Below are positions 61,541 to 64,000 of a stretch of 64,000 nucleotides of DNA, in pieces. The notes under the pieces are model-generated. The model had not been told where the DNA came from and ran no database searches. It saw nothing but the letters and a program-made list of their open reading frames with translations. Origin of the DNA: Ancylomarina sp048268005 (GTDB taxonomy: Bacteria > Bacteroidota > Bacteroidia > Bacteroidales > Marinifilaceae); NCBI GenBank assembly GCA_048268005.1, contig JBLWWJ010000001.1, positions 248,001 through 312,000 of the forward strand, in the 5' to 3' direction. Made by a program: the position numbers and the translations under genes. Numbering within the stretch: position 1 is the stretch's first letter; every line of letters starts with the position of its first letter.

Positions 61541-61744
61541 ATGGGATTTAAAATCCTGATCTCCAAACCTGCAGATTACAAATCTGCAGGAGCAAAAAAA
61601 TGAGACTCGAAGGCTGTTGCTATCCCAGATATATTATCTGGGATTATTGAGTTGGCGATTTTCAATCGCCTTGGGTGTAACTTATAATTTATTTATAAGG
61701 GGATTCAAAATCCCCAACTCTTAATATGCTGAATGCAAATCAGC
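61541..61744. repeat. REP-like hairpin array downstream of the RAYT
   Basis: Five hairpins with 3-base loops lie in 204 bp: GGGATT-TAA-AATCCT (61543-61557), CCTGCAGATT-ACA-AATCTGCAGG (61568-61590), GGCGATT-TTC-AATCGCC (61654-61670), GGGGATT-CAA-AATCCCC (61699-61715) and GCTGAAT-GCA-AATCAGC (61728-61744, one mismatch). A further perfect palindrome ATCCCAGATA-TAT-TATCTGGGAT lies at 61622-61644. The lower stems differ but the tips share ATT-NNN-AAT. The segment AGGAGCAAAAAAA recurs after the second and last hairpins. Confidence 0.8.
61608..61673. repeat. REP-like unit, right copy (66 bp)
   Basis: Direct repeat of 60872-60937 (8 mismatches in 66 bases), in the same orientation on the other side of the RAYT remnant. 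Confidence 0.8.
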
Positions 61745-61752
61745 AGGAGCAA

Positions 61753-61778
61753 AAAAAGCAGCTCGAAAGCTGCTTTTG
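61753..61778 (-). terminator. Terminator of the C69 dipeptidase gene
   Basis: AAAGCAGCT pairs with AGCTGCTTT around a CGAA loop (about 61755-61776), and a T7 run follows on the minus strand. Confidence 0.8.
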
Positions 61779-61803
61779 TATTTTATCTTATGGGTGAAGA
61801 GAA

Positions 61804-63396
61804 TTAAAATTTCTCGTCATAGTTGGTCCAAAGGCCATCACCAATTTCCCACGCTTTTTCAACCACTTCAGTTCCAAGATCGATAGTTCGATTGGTTAGG
61901 AAAGCACGACGCTTACGCTTACTAAGTGATAAATACTGCTCATCGATTTTAGCTTGCTCTTCGAAATATTGCTTTTGCAAAGGAACAAAGACCTTATCTA
62001 CATCGTGACGCATATCGCCCCAGCGCTGAGCTGTTAATGTGCTTAGGCGGTTAAATGCCCACCATGCAGATGTACGTGTATAACCCAAACGACGAGCTTT
62101 TACCTTATACGAAGGTGCTAAGTCAGTGGCTCCGGCATATACAGGAATATAAATAGAAGTGGCTACATTGTCCTGAGCTAACCATACGATACCACCTACA
62201 TCATCAGGCAACCAACTACGGCATTGGATAATGGTTGCGTACATGGTGTACCAACGTGCTATAGTACGCTCACCAAGTTCACCCCAACCTCCATTTACTT
62301 TGAACAGACGATTCATTCCGTAAGGCATAAATGGATTTGCAAAAGGAGAGATAGCTTCTTTACCATCTTTATCGGCCTGCTTGATATTCTTCACAAAGTT
62401 GAATGGAGTACCTTCGTAGTAATCTTTGAAAATTTCGACCAATTTATCCATACTTACCTTCTCATCAGGTTTTACTGAGAATGGATAGTCCTTTGCTGTA
62501 GGATCAAGATCCAATGATGGGGCAGCCATTGAAAGCACACGCCATTCTCTACGACGAGATGCCATAGAACGACGACTTTTTGGTGCGTAAGCATAATTCC
62601 AACGGAAGGTTTCCTTTTCAGGATTGTACCAGCCATTCTCTTTAGCTAGTTCGAAGATATTCTCAGAAGCCATAAAGTAATCGCTATTCTTCAAATCAAC
62701 TTCCTTGATGGTTGAAGCATTGGCATTAACCGAAAGGTGATTGTCAGGAACACGTTGAGCAACCCAAACAGCTCCGACTTTACCTTTACCAGGACCAACA
62801 ACTTCGAAATGCCATACCTCTTGCTTATCGGCAATTGTTAAACACTCCCCGTAGTCTCTCCATCCGTATTTTTTCAATAATTCATCAGCCATTTTAATTG
62901 CTTCACGAGCCATTGTACAACGCTCCAGCATCAATTGCTGAAGTCTTTGACAATCGATTAAGCAGGCTTCAGAATATAATTCTTCGCGACCACCAAAAGT
63001 TGATTCGCCAATAGCCAATTGCTTCTCGTTAATACATGGGTAAGCTGTGTTTAAGAACTGATACGTTTTAGAAACCTGATCGATTTCACCAATTTTTTTA
63101 TGCTGATAGGTTGGCATGCGCAAGCTATCGTATGCTGAACGTTCGAAAAGTTCGAACTTGCTGTTTTTGTCGTGTGATTTGGCTGGTGTTACTGACATCC
63201 AGGCACGTGTACGGTGACTATCATCAGTATGAGAAGTGATAACAGAACCATCGAATGTGGCTGTTTTACCTACAGTAATAGTGGTGCAGCCTTCAGGAAC
63301 ACCATTTTGCCAATCGGATTTATCTTGAGCCACACTTGTTGCGGAAGCAAAGCATAGACCGATAAATAGCAGTGATTTTAATCTTTTAAGAATCAT
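61804..63396 (-). CDS. C69-family dipeptidase
   Basis: An N-terminal-nucleophile hydrolase that cleaves dipeptides. The 530-residue protein has a signal peptide (LKSLLFIGLCFASATSVAQ) followed by a short pro-region and the candidate nucleophile Cys36 in PEGCTTITVGKTATFDGSV, as in exported peptidase U34/C69 members. Further family words are SHTDDSHRTRAW, AIGESTFGGREEL, EVWHFEVVGPGKG and WLAQDNVATSIYIPVY. It is full length. It would act in the periplasm on peptides from protein breakdown. Monocistronic, terminated by the hairpin at 61753. Confidence 0.92.
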   Translation of the reverse strand: MILKRLKSLLFIGLCFASATSVAQDKSDWQNGVPEGCTTITVGKTATFDGSVITSHTDDSHRTRAWMSVTPAKSHDKNSKFELFERSAYDSLRMPTYQHKKIGEIDQVSKTYQFLNTAYPCINEKQLAIGESTFGGREELYSEACLIDCQRLQQLMLERCTMAREAIKMADELLKKYGWRDYGECLTIADKQEVWHFEVVGPGKGKVGAVWVAQRVPDNHLSVNANASTIKEVDLKNSDYFMASENIFELAKENGWYNPEKETFRWNYAYAPKSRRSMASRRREWRVLSMAAPSLDLDPTAKDYPFSVKPDEKVSMDKLVEIFKDYYEGTPFNFVKNIKQADKDGKEAISPFANPFMPYGMNRLFKVNGGWGELGERTIARWYTMYATIIQCRSWLPDDVGGIVWLAQDNVATSIYIPVYAGATDLAPSYKVKARRLGYTRTSAWWAFNRLSTLTAQRWGDMRHDVDKVFVPLQKQYFEEQAKIDEQYLSLSKRKRRAFLTNRTIDLGTEVVEKAWEIGDGLWTNYDEKF

Positions 63397-63423
63397 GTTT
63401 GTTTTAGTTGGTTGTGTATGTAA

Positions 63424-63466
63424 AAAGAGACAGTAATCAGATGTTGAATCTTGCTACTGTCTCTTC
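63424..63466 (-). terminator. Terminator of the S1-domain gene
   Basis: A perfect 10-bp stem (63426-63435 with 63455-63464) across a 19-base loop is followed by a short T-run on the minus strand. Confidence 0.7.
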
Positions 63467-63473
63467 GTGTTTT

Positions 63474-64000
63474 TTATTTTTGCTCTTTTACAAGGTGTAT
63501 CCCATCTTTCTCGATGGTAATCAAACGTTGTTTGTATAGTAGACCGATTACCTTCTTAAAGTTCTTCTTACTCATTTGCAAGTTGTCGTAAATCTCTTCA
63601 GGAGAACTCTTGTCGTTTAAGGGTAGGAAACCATTTTCTTTTTTTAGGATTTCATAGAGTTCTTCACCTACTCTTGGCACCTCAAGGTGGTAGCCTTGTT
63701 GTTGAAGGCTAAGGTCAATTTTTCCATCAGGACGAACTTTCTTAACCCAGGCTTTGTAAACATCACCTTCGCGAATGGCTCCAAAAATCTCGTTATTATA
63801 AAGTATACCGATACCTTTATTATCGATAATTGCTGTGTAACCTAAATCCGACTGGTGACCAATCATGATACTAACTTCTTGCCCTTCGGTGAATTCAGCA
63901 TCAAGATCCTTAAGGATTTGCTCAAGTTTTGCAGTTGCAGCAATACGTCCTGTTTTTTCATCGACATAAACGTAAACCAAATAGCTACGACCTTCTTCCA
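63474..64000 (-). CDS. CvfB-like S1 RNA-binding protein, 5' end outside the window
   Basis: The frame stays open to the window edge, where it reads EEGRSYLVYVYVDE, so the start lies outside. CvfB proteins have about 280 residues with three S1-like domains and a winged-helix C-terminus; here the last ~175 residues are present. The S1 segments include DLGYTAIIDNKGIGILYNNEIF, GDVYKAWVKKVRPDGKIDLSL and the C-terminal winged helix FKKVIGLLYKQRLITIEKDGIHLV. In firmicutes CvfB influences virulence-gene expression; the role in Bacteroidota is unknown. The TTG at 63980 is not a credible start because similarity continues upstream of it. Confidence 0.88.
   Translation of the reverse strand, partial: EEGRSYLVYVYVDEKTGRIAATAKLEQILKDLDAEFTEGQEVSIMIGHQSDLGYTAIIDNKGIGILYNNEIFGAIREGDVYKAWVKKVRPDGKIDLSLQQQGYHLEVPRVGEELYEILKKENGFLPLNDKSSPEEIYDNLQMSKKNFKKVIGLLYKQRLITIEKDGIHLVKEQK

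Noticed and set aside
61541..61744. Possible CRISPR array
   Set aside because: The repeats are individual hairpins with different stems and irregular spacing, with no constant repeat, leader or cas genes; REP-like units fit better.

Overview
The window is AT-rich DNA from a member of the Bacteroidota, most likely a marine or sediment anaerobe or facultative anaerobe of the Marinilabiliales type (the order is inference). The phylum call rests on a SusC/SusD pair, several TonB-dependent receptors with carboxypeptidase-D-like N-terminal domains, a short primary sigma factor lacking region 1.1, TAnnTTTG-type promoter boxes, DUF349 and PgpH-type 7TM-HD proteins, and weak Shine-Dalgarno signals. 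Rubrerythrin, hybrid-cluster protein and a small 2[4Fe-4S] ferredoxin point to life with little oxygen.

Layout. 1-2.9 kb is an accessory segment: a surface lipoprotein with an FGE-sulfatase fold whose last ~75 bp look like the variable region of a diversity-generating retroelement (DGR), a truncated tyrosine recombinase preceded by ~12-bp iterons, and two identical tRNA-Arg(TCT) genes. 3-4.6 kb holds an MFS transporter followed by decayed palindromic repeats. 4.6-17.2 kb is mostly housekeeping: yidC, pyrG, a DUF349 protein, trmD, rubrerythrin, a CPBP-like membrane protein, a thioredoxin-domain protein, an M48 lipoprotein, a rhomboid protease and ftsE. 17.4-22.4 kb is a two-gene envelope unit: a >1000-residue TPR protein and an outer-membrane beta-barrel. 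22.8-32.1 kb is again core: gyrB, a LOG-family enzyme, dapF, an HtrA protease, rpoD, uvrB and a secreted EEP-family nuclease or phosphatase.

32.4-46.1 kb holds hcp behind an HcpR-like palindrome, a PepSY-type membrane protein, a cation/proton antiporter, a TonB receptor, a lipoprotein of the M49 (dipeptidyl-peptidase III-like) family that has lost its zinc ligands, a PgpH-type c-di-AMP phosphodiesterase, an SH3b-NlpC/P60 hydrolase, a ZIP transporter and a 55-residue ferredoxin. 46.7-51.2 kb is an isolated susC/susD pair. 51.2-56.3 kb is a partial histidine-degradation cluster: hutI and ftcD divergent from a YfcC-type carrier, with hutH and hutU not in the window.

56.3-61.8 kb is accessory again: a small membrane protein, a probable metal-uptake unit (TonB receptor with a CxxC in its plug plus a histidine-rich two-TM protein), an NTF2-like exported protein, and a decayed REP-associated transposase (RAYT) embedded in REP-like hairpins. 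The window ends with a C69 dipeptidase and the 3' part of a CvfB-like S1-domain gene.

Most notable observations: (1) a DGR target gene with no reverse transcriptase or template repeat nearby; (2) an M49-family pseudoenzyme; (3) a dead RAYT with flanking REP units that share a hairpin tip; (4) a long inverted repeat directly upstream of the putative metal receptor.
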